A DNA stretch of 64,000 bases from DATKDF01 sp963752045 (GCA_963752045.1 CAVVWN010000008.1:62001-126000), one strand, 5' to 3'. Shown: positions 1-8,332, counted from the stretch's first letter. Notes: a model not told the origin generated them from the letters alone. Numbers and translations are program-made.

Positions 1-264
1 CCGCGGGAGAACGTCGTCGACGGGTCCACCGGGTATGTGTGCCGCGCGGGGGACGGCCTCGAGTTCGCGGCGCGCCTGTCGACGCTCCTGCGCGACGCCA
101 ATCGGAGACGGACGTTGGGGGACGCCGCCCGGGCGTACGCCGAGTCGCGCTCGTGGCATCAGGCGCTCTGCCCGCTCTTCCGGGCCTGGCGGGAGGTCGC
201 GCGCCGCTCCGTGCGCGCGTCCAGCCCGACCATCGAGCTCACGGTGCGACCCGCCAGGCCTTGA
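1..264 (+). CDS. Glycosyltransferase family 4, C-terminal fragment
   Basis: This frame is open from the first base, so the gene enters from outside the window. The 87 visible residues look like the last helix region of a GT-B (group 1, family 4) glycosyltransferase: GYVCRAGDG, then a helix with LRDANRRRTLGDAARAYAE and SWHQ, as in proteins ending with the usual D...R...G..ar..v....sW pattern. Such enzymes transfer a sugar from a nucleotide-sugar donor to a lipid or glycan acceptor at the cytoplasmic face of the membrane. The catalytic half is not in the window, so donor and acceptor cannot be named. The family call is an inference from the tail alone. Confidence 0.6.
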   Translation, partial: PRENVVDGSTGYVCRAGDGLEFAARLSTLLRDANRRRTLGDAARAYAESRSWHQALCPLFRAWREVARRSVRASSPTIELTVRPARP

Positions 265-376
265 CCGCCGGCCCCGGGCTGGCTTCTTGAAATCGTTACG
301 CCAGGTCCATCATCGCGTTGCACGGCACGGATAGTCTTCGGCCATCGCCGCGATCGCGTCGGCACCGGGGGCGTCC

Positions 377-1366
377 ATGAGACATCGAAAGAGCATCGTC
401 GTAGCGGGTGTACTGCTGGGAGTTCTGGTATGGCGGGGCTCCGGTGAGCTGACGGCGCAGAAGCCGGGCAATCAGGGCACTGGCGCATTCTCCTTCGCGC
501 TGATCGGCGACATGCCGTATGGGGCGTTGGGCCAGGCACAGTTCCCGGCGGTCATCTCGGACATCAACGCGGACCGGCAATTGTCGTTCGTGGTGCACGA
601 CGGCGACTTCAAGAATGGCAGCACGCTCTGCGACGATGCCACCTTCGACCGGGTCCTCGGGCTGTTCAATCAGTTCAATGCGCCGTTCATATACGTGCCA
701 GGTGACAACGAGTGGACCGACTGTCACCGCGCCAACAACGGTGCGTATGACCCGCTCGAACGGCTGGCGGCCCTCCGGCTGAAGTTCTTCCCGACCGACC
801 AGACGCTCGGAAGGCGCACAGCAACGCTGGATCGGCAGAGCAACTACGCCGGATTCGACCTCTATCGTGAGAACGTCCGCTGGCAGAGCGGCTCGGTGGT
901 ATTCGTCGGCCTTCACGTGGTCGGTAGCAACAACAACCTCGGGCGCAATGCCGAGAACGATGCGGAATACGCTGCTCGCAACGCCGCCAACCTGGCCTGG
1001 GTGGCGCAGTCGTTCGACATCGCGACCGCCATGCAGGCGAGGGCAGTCATGATCATCGTCCAGGCCAACCCGGACTTCGAGCTGCCCCGCGCCGAGCGGA
1101 CGGGATTCAACGACTTCATCGACCAACTGGAGGCCGAGACGCTGGGGTATGGCCGGCCGGTGGTGCTCGTGCACGGCGACTCGCACTACTTCCGGATCGA
1201 CAAGCCGCTCGTACGCACCGCCGCGGGCCAGCGGATCGAGCACTTCACGAGGGTCGAGACCTTCGGGCAGAACGACAATCACTGGCTGCATGTTGCGGTC
1301 GACCCGGGGAACCCGAACGTGTTCACATTCTCGCAGCGAATCGTCGCTGCCAATGTCGTTCGCTGA
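377..1366 (+). CDS. Exported calcineurin-like metallophosphoesterase
   Basis: A 329-residue protein with an N-terminal hydrophobic signal (about residues 7-26, ending near TAQ), so probably periplasmic. It shows the calcineurin-fold metal motifs in order: IGDMPYG (GD at 44-45), VVHDGDFKNG, PGDNEWTDCH, and near the end VLVHGDSHYF in place of the usual GHxH block. These residues normally ligate two metal ions for phosphomonoester or diester hydrolysis; the substrate cannot be told. The unusual GDNEW version of the GNHE block is typical of a subgroup of secreted bacterial proteins rather than of DNA repair nucleases. A TAGTCT hexamer lies about 45 bp upstream and no strong Shine-Dalgarno is visible. 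The gene stands alone between the glycosyltransferase fragment and a decayed hydrolase. Confidence 0.72.
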   Translation: MRHRKSIVVAGVLLGVLVWRGSGELTAQKPGNQGTGAFSFALIGDMPYGALGQAQFPAVISDINADRQLSFVVHDGDFKNGSTLCDDATFDRVLGLFNQFNAPFIYVPGDNEWTDCHRANNGAYDPLERLAALRLKFFPTDQTLGRRTATLDRQSNYAGFDLYRENVRWQSGSVVFVGLHVVGSNNNLGRNAENDAEYAARNAANLAWVAQSFDIATAMQARAVMIIVQANPDFELPRAERTGFNDFIDQLEAETLGYGRPVVLVHGDSHYFRIDKPLVRTAAGQRIEHFTRVETFGQNDNHWLHVAVDPGNPNVFTFSQRIVAANVVR

Positions 1367-1414
1367 CCGGCAGGAGCTTTCGCACAAACTCCGCCCAGGC
1401 CCCGCGGCACGCGA

Positions 1415-1900
1415 TCACGGCAGGTCGGTCGCCAGCAGCTCGGCAATGATGTCGGCGATCAGCTGGTGCCCCGCCTCCGTCGGGTGGATGTTGCACTTGC
1501 CGCCCGCGTCCAGCACCAGCAGCCCGGCCGCGCACGAGTTGCCGCCGTACGGTTCCGCGGCGGTTTCGAACCGCGCGAACACCGGCGCCATCTGTCCGCC
1601 GCAGGCCAGCACGGCCGGCGTGATGGCCTGGTAGACGAGCTGCTGGAGCTGGGCCCCCATGCCGTTGAAGTTCGTCGACGGGTACTCGACGACGACGAAT
1701 CGGGCCCTCGTAGCCGGTGCCGCGAATCCGCGCGAGGATGGTGTCGAAGTTCGCGGCCAGCCCCGCCAGGAACCCGGGGAGCCCGTCCATGATGCACTGG
1801 ACGTTCCGGCATCCGCCGACGAACTCCTGGAAGTCGTTTCCGCCGAGCTGGCGCGGGACCCCCTTCATGCGGGCCATCATCACGTGTACGGGCGGCGCGT
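1415..1900 (-). pseudogene. SGNH/GDSL hydrolase remnant, 5' truncated and frameshifted
   Basis: On the minus strand two frames carry pieces of one SGNH hydrolase. The upstream piece has the block-III motif QLGGNDFQEF followed by a helix ending GTGYEGPI. The downstream piece, one base out of frame, continues VVVEYPSTNFNGMG and ends with NIHPTEAGHQLIADII, the D/N-x-x-H catalytic histidine block. Removing one base near 1690 joins them as GPIVVVEYPS. The N-terminal GDSL nucleophile block is absent: the next gene starts at 1987 in the opposite direction and no ATG-led GDS segment is visible. The gene therefore lost its 5' end and its frame, although the frameshift alone could be a sequence error. 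An active enzyme would be an exported esterase or lipase. Confidence 0.62.
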
Positions 1901-1940
1901 CGACACAGGGCGTGCCGTGCGGGGCCCGGCCCATCCCCCG

Positions 1941-1958
1941 GTGACACAACGATGACGG
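1941..1958 (+). promoter_or_regulatory. Predicted OmpR/PhoB-type direct repeat before the two-component operon
   Basis: TGACAC at 1942-1947 and TGACGG at 1953-1958 are spaced 11 bp start to start, the spacing used by OmpR/PhoB-family winged-helix regulators. The block GTGACACAACGATGAC (1941-1956) is matched in 15 of 16 bases at 4709-4724. Binding by the regulator at 4032-4712 is inferred. Confidence 0.5.
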
Positions 1959-1985
1959 TCGGGGCCGATAATGGCCCCGACCGTC
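1954..1985 (+). promoter_or_regulatory. Perfect 13-bp inverted repeat enclosing a GATAAT hexamer
   Basis: GACGGTCGGGGCC (1954-1966) and GGCCCCGACCGTC (1973-1985) are exact reverse complements around the loop GATAAT (1967-1972). The right arm ends one base before the kinase ATG at 1987. GATAAT resembles a -10 box, so the structure may be an operator over the promoter or a 5' hairpin in the message. Confidence 0.5.
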
Positions 1986-1986
1986 C

Positions 1987-4035
1987 ATGAGTTTGTCCGA
2001 CTGGCTCCGTCCGCCTCGCCATCTGCTCGCCCTCTTCGCGGCCGTCACGCTCGTGCCGGCCGCGGCGCTGGTCTGGCTCGGCTGGGAATTCCTGGATCGG
2101 GATCGCGCCTTTGAGGCACAGCAGGCTCAACAGCGTCTGAGCGTGTCCGCGGACCGCATCGCCACACACCTCGGGCGCGCGCTCGACGACATCGCGCGCG
2201 ACATGCCGTCGTGGCTGGACGCGCCTCCGCCGGCCCTGAACGCCGGCGCCGTCGTCCTTCGCATCCGCCCGGGCGGCGGTGTCACGAAAGCGGGCGCGGC
2301 GCTCCCCTTTGTGCCGGTCCCGGCCGCGTTTGGTGGCGCGGTCGCGCCGGCCGGCAGCGCGTGGAGCGCGGCCGAGGCACTCGAGTTCCGTCAGCGTGAC
2401 TTCGATGGAGCGGCGCGCGCCTTCCGGACCATCGCGAAAAGTGCCGGCGACCCGGACGCAAAGGCTGCCGCGCTCGTCGCCCAGGCCAGGAACCTCCGCC
2501 ATCTCGGACGGACCGACGAGGCGCTGGCCGTCTATCGGTCCCTGGAACAGCTGCCGGAGGCCGGCGTCGCCGGGGACCCCGCCGATCTGGTCGCGCGTGT
2601 CGTCCAGTGCCAGCTCCTCGAGCAGCTCGATCGCCGCGACGAACTGGCGCGCGTGTCGGCGGCGCTCACTACCGACCTGGCGCGTGGCCGATGGCCGATC
2701 GACCGAGCATCGTTCGACCTTCGCGCCGACCAGGCCAGGGCCTGGGGCACCCTGGCAGTTGATGACGACGCGTTCGCGAGGGCGGCGGCGATCGAGTCGT
2801 TCTGGCGTGGACGTGAGCTGGCGCCTGGAGCAGTCCAAGACCGCGGACGCCAGAGCGTCTTCTCCCACGACCGCGGTGTCCTGCTCGTGTGGCGCACGGA
2901 CGGTGAGGCCGTCACGATCTTTGCCGCCAGCCCCGCGTACCTCGCGGAGGCATGGCAGCCCGGCTGGACGGCCGAACGCGTCGCGGTGTCGCTCAGCGAC
3001 AAGGACGGTCATCCGGTACTCGGCGAAACCACACGCGTGGCGCCAATCGCGCTCGCCCAGTCGTCCGACACCGGCCTGCCGTGGACGGTGCGCGTCACCG
3101 ACGCCGACGGGCCGGTTGACGCGGCGGCCTTCGCGGCAAGACGACAACTGCTGGCCTGGGGCCTTGCGGCACTCGTGATTCTGGTACCGGCCGGTGGCTA
3201 CGTCGTGTGGCGAGCCGTCCAGCGCGAGCTGGCGGTCGCGCGCCTGCAGGCCGACTTCGTGTCTGCCGTGTCGCACGAGTTCCGGACGCCGCTCACGTCC
3301 ATGGCGCATCTCACTGAACGATTGCAGCGCGACGTCTCGATTCCCACTGAACGCAAGCGCCAGTACTACGACGTGCTGGCTCGCGACACCGACCGCCTTC
3401 ACCGGTTCGTGGAAACCCTGCTCGATTTCGGCCGCCTGGAAGCCGGCGCGGCGCCCGTGCGTCCTGAACCTTCGGACCTCGTGCAGGTCGTGGCCGACGT
3501 CGTCGGCGAGTTCCGCGCCGCGGCGGGACCCCGTGGACCTGACATCACGGTCCATCCCAGCAGCCAGATCCCGCCGGTCGCCGTGGATCGCGACACGTTC
3601 GGCCGTGCGGTGTGGAACCTGCTGGACAATGCGGTCAAGTACTCCCCAGCGGGATCGCCGGTCGCCGTGAGCATCCACGCATCCGGGCGCGAGGCGCAGG
3701 TGGACGTCACGGACCGAGGCCCAGGCGTTCCCGAAGCGGAGCGGCGCCAGATCTTCCAGAAGTTTGTCCGCGGCGCCGAGCCGCGCGCGTCCGGCATCAA
3801 AGGCACCGGCATCGGCCTGGCGCTCGTCGAGCGCATCGTCCGCGCACACGGCGGGCACGTACGACTGGAGAGCGCAGTTGGCCGGGGCAGTACGTTCAGC
3901 ATCGTCCTGCCCTTCCGGGAGGACGCGGCGTCGGCGCGCGCAAGCGCGCCCCGCCGGAGCGGAGTGGGGCGGTGGGGCCCCGCGAGCGACGGCGATAGGG
4001 GGTCCGGCGGGACGAAGTCCCCCGGAGAGCGATGA
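1987..4035 (+). CDS. Membrane sensor histidine kinase
   Basis: A 682-residue sensor kinase. The first membrane segment is about residues 12-32. A large extracytoplasmic domain follows (33-385) containing a helical, tetratricopeptide-like stretch (FRQRDFDGAARAFRTIA, then NLRHLGRTDEALAVYRSL). The second membrane segment is about 386-407. The HisKA motif is AVSHEFRTPLTSM with phospho-acceptor His430. The ATPase domain shows the N box NLLDNAVKYS, G1 DRGPGVPE and G2 GTGIGLALV. The C-terminus has a basic, low-complexity tail after LPFRED. The stop overlaps the start of the response regulator (ATGA), so the two are probably translationally coupled. The signal is unknown; a TPR-like periplasmic sensor suggests a protein or peptide ligand. 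A conserved direct repeat and a hairpin lie directly upstream. Confidence 0.9.
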   Translation: MSLSDWLRPPRHLLALFAAVTLVPAAALVWLGWEFLDRDRAFEAQQAQQRLSVSADRIATHLGRALDDIARDMPSWLDAPPPALNAGAVVLRIRPGGGVTKAGAALPFVPVPAAFGGAVAPAGSAWSAAEALEFRQRDFDGAARAFRTIAKSAGDPDAKAAALVAQARNLRHLGRTDEALAVYRSLEQLPEAGVAGDPADLVARVVQCQLLEQLDRRDELARVSAALTTDLARGRWPIDRASFDLRADQARAWGTLAVDDDAFARAAAIESFWRGRELAPGAVQDRGRQSVFSHDRGVLLVWRTDGEAVTIFAASPAYLAEAWQPGWTAERVAVSLSDKDGHPVLGETTRVAPIALAQSSDTGLPWTVRVTDADGPVDAAAFAARRQLLAWGLAALVILVPAGGYVVWRAVQRELAVARLQADFVSAVSHEFRTPLTSMAHLTERLQRDVSIPTERKRQYYDVLARDTDRLHRFVETLLDFGRLEAGAAPVRPEPSDLVQVVADVVGEFRAAAGPRGPDITVHPSSQIPPVAVDRDTFGRAVWNLLDNAVKYSPAGSPVAVSIHASGREAQVDVTDRGPGVPEAERRQIFQKFVRGAEPRASGIKGTGIGLALVERIVRAHGGHVRLESAVGRGSTFSIVLPFREDAASARASAPRRSGVGRWGPASDGDRGSGGTKSPGER

Positions 4036-4712
4036 CTCGACGCTTTCTTGTCGTCGAAGACGAGCCGGGCATTGCCATGGCAATCGAGGACGACCTCCGC
4101 GGCGAGGGCTACGACGTGACGGTGGCCACCGACGGCGTGGCCGCGCTCGATGCGGCGCGGCGTGATTCGTTCGACGGCATCCTGCTCGACGTGATGCTGC
4201 CGCGGAAGGACGGCGTGACGGTCTGTCGAGAACTTCGGGCCTCGGGCATCCGGACGCCCATCATCATGATCACGGCTCGGACGGCCGAGCCTGACAAGAT
4301 CCTGGGACTCGAATCAGGTGCCGACGACTACGTGACGAAGCCCTACAGCCCGCCCGAGCTGCGAGCGCGCATCAGAGCGGTCCTGCGGCGGACCTCTGAC
4401 GAGCCGATCGACGTGTTCCGGTTTGGCGACGTTGAGGTGGACTTGACGCGGCGCGAGCTTCGGCGCGCCGGCGCCGTGGTCGCCACCAAGCCGCAGGAGT
4501 TCCGCCTGCTCGAGACCCTCATCCGGCACCGCGGGCGCGCGCTCGGTCGCCAGCGGCTGATCGACGAGGCCTGGGGTTCGGGCACGTTCGTCACCGACCG
4601 TGTCGTGGACAACCAGGTGACGGCACTCCGCAAGAAGATCGAGCCGACACCCGCATCCCCCATCTACCTGCTCAGCATCCGAGGCTATGGGTACCGTTTC
4701 GATGCGCCGTGA
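4032..4712 (+). CDS. OmpR/PhoB-family response regulator
   Basis: A 226-residue regulator with an N-terminal receiver domain: acidic pair VEDEPG, phospho-acceptor Asp53 in LLDVMLPRKDG, and KPYSPPEL containing the conserved Lys. The C-terminal winged helix (about residues 130-224) includes RHRGRALGRQRLIDEAW and the wing LSIRGYGYRFD. It is the partner of the kinase it overlaps by 4 bp. Two 11-bp-spaced TGAC repeats, at 1942-1958 and 4710-4726, sit before its own operon and before the next gene. Autoregulation and control of the TolB-propeller gene at 4788 are therefore inferred. Both family and pairing are secure; the regulon is a prediction. Confidence 0.93.
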   Translation: MTRRFLVVEDEPGIAMAIEDDLRGEGYDVTVATDGVAALDAARRDSFDGILLDVMLPRKDGVTVCRELRASGIRTPIIMITARTAEPDKILGLESGADDYVTKPYSPPELRARIRAVLRRTSDEPIDVFRFGDVEVDLTRRELRRAGAVVATKPQEFRLLETLIRHRGRALGRQRLIDEAWGSGTFVTDRVVDNQVTALRKKIEPTPASPIYLLSIRGYGYRFDAP

Positions 4713-4726
4713 CACGACGATGACAA
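4709..4726 (+). promoter_or_regulatory. Second predicted OmpR/PhoB-type box, before the TolB-propeller gene
   Basis: TGACAC (4710-4715) and TGACAA (4721-4726) repeat at 11 bp. The block GTGACACGACGATGAC (4709-4724) differs by one base from the one at 1941-1956. It overlaps the regulator's stop codon. A TAGACT hexamer (about 4757-4762) downstream could be the -10 box of the promoter for the gene at 4788. Confidence 0.5.
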
Positions 4727-4787
4727 GGCGGTGGCAAGCCGCGAATGGAGGCCTTCTAGACTGGGTCCCTCAGATTAGGAGGTTCGT

Positions 4788-6905
4788 ATGAAGGGGATTC
4801 GCATGCTGCCGGTCGCGGTGCTCGTGGCTTTGTCGACTGTACTCGGCGCGCAATCGACACTCTCGATCGAGGCCCAGCTCAAGGCCGGCATCAACAAGGA
4901 AGTGGTGGACGGCGACTGCCCGGGCGCCATCGAGATCTACAAGAAGGTCGCCGCTGCGTCGAACCGGGCGGCGGCCGCGCAGGCGCTGCTGCGAATGGCG
5001 GGGTGTTACGAGAAGCACGGGAACGCGGAGGCGCAAAAAGTCTACGCGCAGATCGTGAGCGACTTCGGCGACCAGCCTCAGGCGACTGAAGCGCGCGCAC
5101 GGCTGGCCCCATCCGGCCCAGGTCCGACGGCAACCCTGACGCCCCGCCTCGTCTGGACCCAGCGACCGGACGAGCCCGGAAAGATCGAATCGCTCTCGTC
5201 CGATGGCCGCATGGCCGCCATGATTCGCACGATCAACGGCGTCGACGACATCGGGCTTCGCGACATGGTGAGCGGTCACGTCAGGTGGCTCGGAGTGACC
5301 AAGTCGACCGACGACGACATCTACGGCGCCCTGCTGTCTCCGGATCACCGGCAGGTGGTGTACTCCGACGACTTGACGACCCACACGGAGTTCTTCATCG
5401 TTGCCACCGAGGGCCGGGCCACACCGAAACAGCTGATCAGCAATCGCGACATCTCCGACGTGATACCGGCCGCCTGGTCAGCCGATGGCAAGTCCGTCCT
5501 GACCGCGATCTCGAGGCAGGACCGCACCTGGCAGATTGCGTGGGTCTCGGCTGACACTGGGGACATTACGGGCCTCAAGTCGATCGACTGGCGCTTCCGA
5601 TACGACGTCGATGGACTGAGCCTTTCGCCCGACGGTCGGTACATCGCCTACAGCGCGCTCGCGACCAACCCGAGCCAGCCGCGGCCGGCGCCGCCGGAAT
5701 CGACCGAGACGCACGTCTATGTGCTGGCAACGGACCTCTCGAGCGAGACGGAACTCATCAAGACGCCGGGCATCAACAGTCAGCCGGTCTGGACGTCGGA
5801 CGGTGGGAACCTTCTGTACAAGAGCGACCAAGGCGGCTCGACGGGACTGTGGTCGATCCCGATGTCAGGCGGGAAAGCCGCCGGTGAGCCGGCCCTGGTG
5901 AAGCCGGATCTTGGCGACGTCACCCTGATGGCGTCGACCAGTGCGGGGTCGTATTTCTACACGACACAGGGCAGAGTTGAGCGCATCTCCATCGTGAACG
6001 CGACGCTCGACGCTCAGAGCGGTACCAACGCGGCCGCAGCGGCTGCCGAGACGATTGTGGGGTTTCAGCCGGTCTGGTCACCTGATGGCCGGTCCGTCGC
6101 GCTTTTGCGCGGCTTCCCCAGCACCCGTCTGGTTGTTCACTCGCTCGAGTCTCGGGAGGACCGCGACTACGCGTCCGACCATCTCGCCACGGGTCTGCCG
6201 ATATGGCTCCACGATGGCACGGCGGTGCTCATGTTGTCGTCCGAGTCCTCGCGCCCGCCACGGCCGTTCGCACCGGCAGCGATGTACCGGGTCAATCTGG
6301 CCAGCGGCGGCGTTACCGAGATCCTCGCCCCGGACCCGGACAATCGTCGAGCCGCGGTCGTGGGGCTCTCGGCTGACGACAAGACCCTGTATGTCACGGA
6401 ACGGCCGACGAAGCGGGTCCCTGGGGAACCCCAGGCCCAGCCGAGTCGCATCATCGCCATCGACCTCGCCACCGGCCGGGAAGAACTGGTATTCACCGCG
6501 CCGGACGGCGGGGCGATCTTCAACGCCCAGCTGAGCCCCGACGGTCGCGCCGTCGCGATGACTATCGGCACACCGAGCGCGGGGATAGACACCATCGCGC
6601 GGGTCGATGTCGATGGCAGCGGCTTTCGGCGGCTTCACGCTCTGTCACCCGGAGAGAGGGTTGCCCTGACGTGGTCGCACGACGGCCGAGTCGTGTTGTA
6701 TGCCCCGGCGCGGCAACCGCAGCGCAGGGTCTCTCGGATTCCGGCTGATGGCGGGCAGCCGGAGTTCACGGGCCTGGTGCTTGGTGGGACGGGCCGCTTC
6801 AGCGTCAGTCCCGATGGCTCGCGCCTGGCTTACGCCAGCAGCGATCCGGCGCAGCAGCTCTGGGCGCTCGACAACCTGGCGGCGGTGGTGAAGGGCTCGC
6901 GCTAG
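4788..6905 (+). CDS. Exported TPR and TolB-like beta-propeller protein
   Basis: A 705-residue protein with a signal peptide (about 1-22, cleavage near LGAQS). A short tetratricopeptide-like region follows at about 25-105 (AIEIYKKVA, AQALLRMAGCYEKHGNAEA). The rest is a long WD40/TolB-type propeller with repeated LSPDGR(Y)IAY-like blades: SLSPDGRYIAY, VWSPDGRSVALLRG, QLSPDGRAVAMT, SVSPDGSRLAYASS. A clear Shine-Dalgarno AGGAGG sits about 6 bp before the ATG. Such proteins are abundant in Acidobacteria and their role is not established; a periplasmic binding or scaffold function is likely. The upstream direct repeat shared with the kinase/regulator operon suggests control by that system. The next gene starts 16 bp after the stop and may be co-transcribed. 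Confidence 0.8.
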   Translation: MKGIRMLPVAVLVALSTVLGAQSTLSIEAQLKAGINKEVVDGDCPGAIEIYKKVAAASNRAAAAQALLRMAGCYEKHGNAEAQKVYAQIVSDFGDQPQATEARARLAPSGPGPTATLTPRLVWTQRPDEPGKIESLSSDGRMAAMIRTINGVDDIGLRDMVSGHVRWLGVTKSTDDDIYGALLSPDHRQVVYSDDLTTHTEFFIVATEGRATPKQLISNRDISDVIPAAWSADGKSVLTAISRQDRTWQIAWVSADTGDITGLKSIDWRFRYDVDGLSLSPDGRYIAYSALATNPSQPRPAPPESTETHVYVLATDLSSETELIKTPGINSQPVWTSDGGNLLYKSDQGGSTGLWSIPMSGGKAAGEPALVKPDLGDVTLMASTSAGSYFYTTQGRVERISIVNATLDAQSGTNAAAAAAETIVGFQPVWSPDGRSVALLRGFPSTRLVVHSLESREDRDYASDHLATGLPIWLHDGTAVLMLSSESSRPPRPFAPAAMYRVNLASGGVTEILAPDPDNRRAAVVGLSADDKTLYVTERPTKRVPGEPQAQPSRIIAIDLATGREELVFTAPDGGAIFNAQLSPDGRAVAMTIGTPSAGIDTIARVDVDGSGFRRLHALSPGERVALTWSHDGRVVLYAPARQPQRRVSRIPADGGQPEFTGLVLGGTGRFSVSPDGSRLAYASSDPAQQLWALDNLAAVVKGSR

Positions 6906-6921
6906 GCGCCGCCAGACGCCG

Positions 6922-7797
6922 ATGTTCATCGAGATTCTGCTCTCGGTCGTCATCCCGCTCGGCCTGGACCGTTACTTGCCCGCGCCCGCGTCGAATCCGT
7001 TGACGGCCGAGAAGATTGACGTGGGGCGGCGGTTGTTCTTCGACCGCCGCCTCTCACGCGACGGCACGGTGTCGTGCGCGACGTGCCACCAGCCCGAACG
7101 CGCGTTCTCGGACGGGCGCACGATCGCGGTGGGCGTCGACGGCCGGGTCGGCCGGCGAAATGCACCGGCCATCATCAACCGCGGCTACGGCCGCGCCTTC
7201 TTCTGGGACGGGCGCGAGACCACGCTCGAATCGCTGGTGGTGCGGCCGATTGAAGATTCGAACGAGATGGACTCCGATGTCGCGACTGCCGCCGAGCGCG
7301 TCGGACTCACACCCGAGGAACTCGAGAGCGCTCTGGCCAGCTTCGTGCGGTCGATCCTCTCAGGAAACTCCCGCTTCGATCACTTCGTCAATGGCGAGCG
7401 TGACGCACTCACCGCGGCAGAGCAGCACGGCCTGCAGATCTTCCGCGGCAAGGGACGCTGTACCGCCTGTCACTTCGGAGCAACGCTCACGGACGAGCGG
7501 CCTCACAATACGGGTGTAGCCGCGCCCGCCTTTGCAGATCTAGGTCGGTTTGTCGTGACCGGACGCGACAGCGATCGCGGGGCGTTCAAGACACCGACCC
7601 TTCGCGATGTCGCGCTCAGTGCGCCCTACATGCACGATGGCAGCATCGCGACGCTTGAGGAGGTCGTCGACTTCTACGACAAGGGCGGGCGCGCAAGCCC
7701 GTACCTCGACCCTGAGATCCGGCCGCTCCATCTGAGTGCCGAGGAGAAGTCCGCGCTTGTGGCATTCCTGCGCGCGCTTACCGGCGCGGAGCGCTGA
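6922..7797 (+). CDS. Di-heme cytochrome c peroxidase/MauG-like protein
   Basis: A 291-residue protein with two c-type heme-binding motifs: SCATCHQ (Cys52-His56) and RCTACHFG (from about Cys180). The family signatures RLFFDRRLSRDGTVSCATCH, GVDGRVGRRNAPA, FFWDGRETTLESL and APYMHDGS match the bacterial di-heme peroxidase/MauG family, which reduces hydrogen peroxide with electrons from small cytochromes or oxidises protein side chains. A short hydrophobic N-terminus (FIEILLSVVIPLG) may act as signal or anchor; hemes are attached in the periplasm. It is slightly shorter than typical CcpA (about 320-350). It follows the TolB-propeller gene by 16 bp, so both may be controlled together. Peroxidase activity is inferred from family. 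Confidence 0.85.
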   Translation: MFIEILLSVVIPLGLDRYLPAPASNPLTAEKIDVGRRLFFDRRLSRDGTVSCATCHQPERAFSDGRTIAVGVDGRVGRRNAPAIINRGYGRAFFWDGRETTLESLVVRPIEDSNEMDSDVATAAERVGLTPEELESALASFVRSILSGNSRFDHFVNGERDALTAAEQHGLQIFRGKGRCTACHFGATLTDERPHNTGVAAPAFADLGRFVVTGRDSDRGAFKTPTLRDVALSAPYMHDGSIATLEEVVDFYDKGGRASPYLDPEIRPLHLSAEEKSALVAFLRALTGAER

Positions 7798-7937
7798 CGG
7801 GTTGCAGTGACCGGCGACTCTGACGGGCCGTTACACGGACGTTCACAAAACAGAGCATCGCCATCGATCAGCCCTTCGGCCGAGGGCGGCTCACTTCTTC
7901 AGCCGGCGCTCCCAGTGCCCGAACCGCCAGACCGTTG

Positions 7938-7943
7938 TACACT
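7938..7943 (+). promoter_or_regulatory. -10-like TACACT, leaderless arrangement
   Basis: TACACT ends 6 nt before the GTG at 7950. There is no Shine-Dalgarno, so transcription would begin at or next to the start codon. Confidence 0.45.
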
Positions 7944-7949
7944 GGCGCG

Positions 7950-8150
7950 GTGCGTCATCACGATTGCCTCGCCGAGCGGCTGCGGACGGCGGCTGATCTC
8001 TGGACCGCCGGTGTCGCCCTGCGCCGGGAGGCCATTCGGCGACGCCGACCCGGAGCGTCGGACGCGGATATCGAAGCGGAACTCAACCGCTGGCTGGGCG
8101 AACGCCCGGGTGCGGAGCACGGCGATGGGCCTCCGCCCCGCAGGCCGTGA
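7950..8150 (+). CDS. Small charged protein, possible partner of an AbiEii-like nucleotidyltransferase
   Basis: A 66-residue protein starting at GTG 7950, chosen because a TACACT hexamer ends 6 nt upstream. The sequence is helical and Arg-rich (LRREAIRRRRPGASDADIE) with the end motif WLGERPGAEHGDG. Small proteins with this RPGAEHGD ending are, from memory, commonly encoded directly before nucleotidyltransferases of the AbiEii type, where they may act as partner or antitoxin. Here the next reading frame (GTG 8147, overlapping the stop) starts like such a nucleotidyltransferase but is cut off after 31 codons by a repeat element. The partner is therefore probably lost. Function is unproven. Confidence 0.5.
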   Translation: MRHHDCLAERLRTAADLWTAGVALRREAIRRRRPGASDADIEAELNRWLGERPGAEHGDGPPPRRP

Positions 8151-8242
8151 CCGGCCGTATCGATTCCAGCCGGCTGCTTGGCGCCCTCCGCGACATCGCC
8201 GAACTCCTTGGCGCACCTGACCCCGGTGGCCACCGGGGTTAG
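8147..8242 (+). pseudogene. Truncated 5' end of a probable nucleotidyltransferase gene
   Basis: A 31-codon frame starting at GTG 8147 overlaps the stop of the preceding small gene, the spacing expected for a two-gene unit. The peptide begins VTGRIDSSRLLGALRDIAEL, which resembles the helical start of AbiEii-like nucleotidyltransferases. It then runs directly into the palindrome CCCCGGTGGCCACCGGGG (8221-8238) and stops at TAG 8240-8242, which is part of the repeat end GGTTAG. The catalytic GS...D.D region is missing. This reads as a gene cut by a repeat element and deleted downstream. Identity of the lost gene is an inference from its neighbour and first residues. Confidence 0.45.
8221..8242 (+). 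repeat. Solo palindrome resembling fused ends of the MITE-like element
   Basis: CCCCGGTGGCCACCGGGG is a perfect 18-bp palindrome followed by TTAG. It equals the two terminal inverted repeats of the element at 33144-33298 and 61887-62065 joined without the interior. Confidence 0.5.
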
Positions 8243-8332
8243 CCGTCGAACCGGTCGCCAAACGAGGTGCTGCCTGCGGACGGGTAACCTGTAACCTGAC
8301 CCGGACTTGGTCCGTAGGACCAGTCATCTGCC

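Noticed and set aside
1459..4083. An 874-codon open frame antisense to the histidine kinase gene
   Set aside because: It is a GC-rich shadow frame: no recognisable motif, Arg/Gly/Ala-rich composition, and the opposite strand carries an unmistakable kinase.
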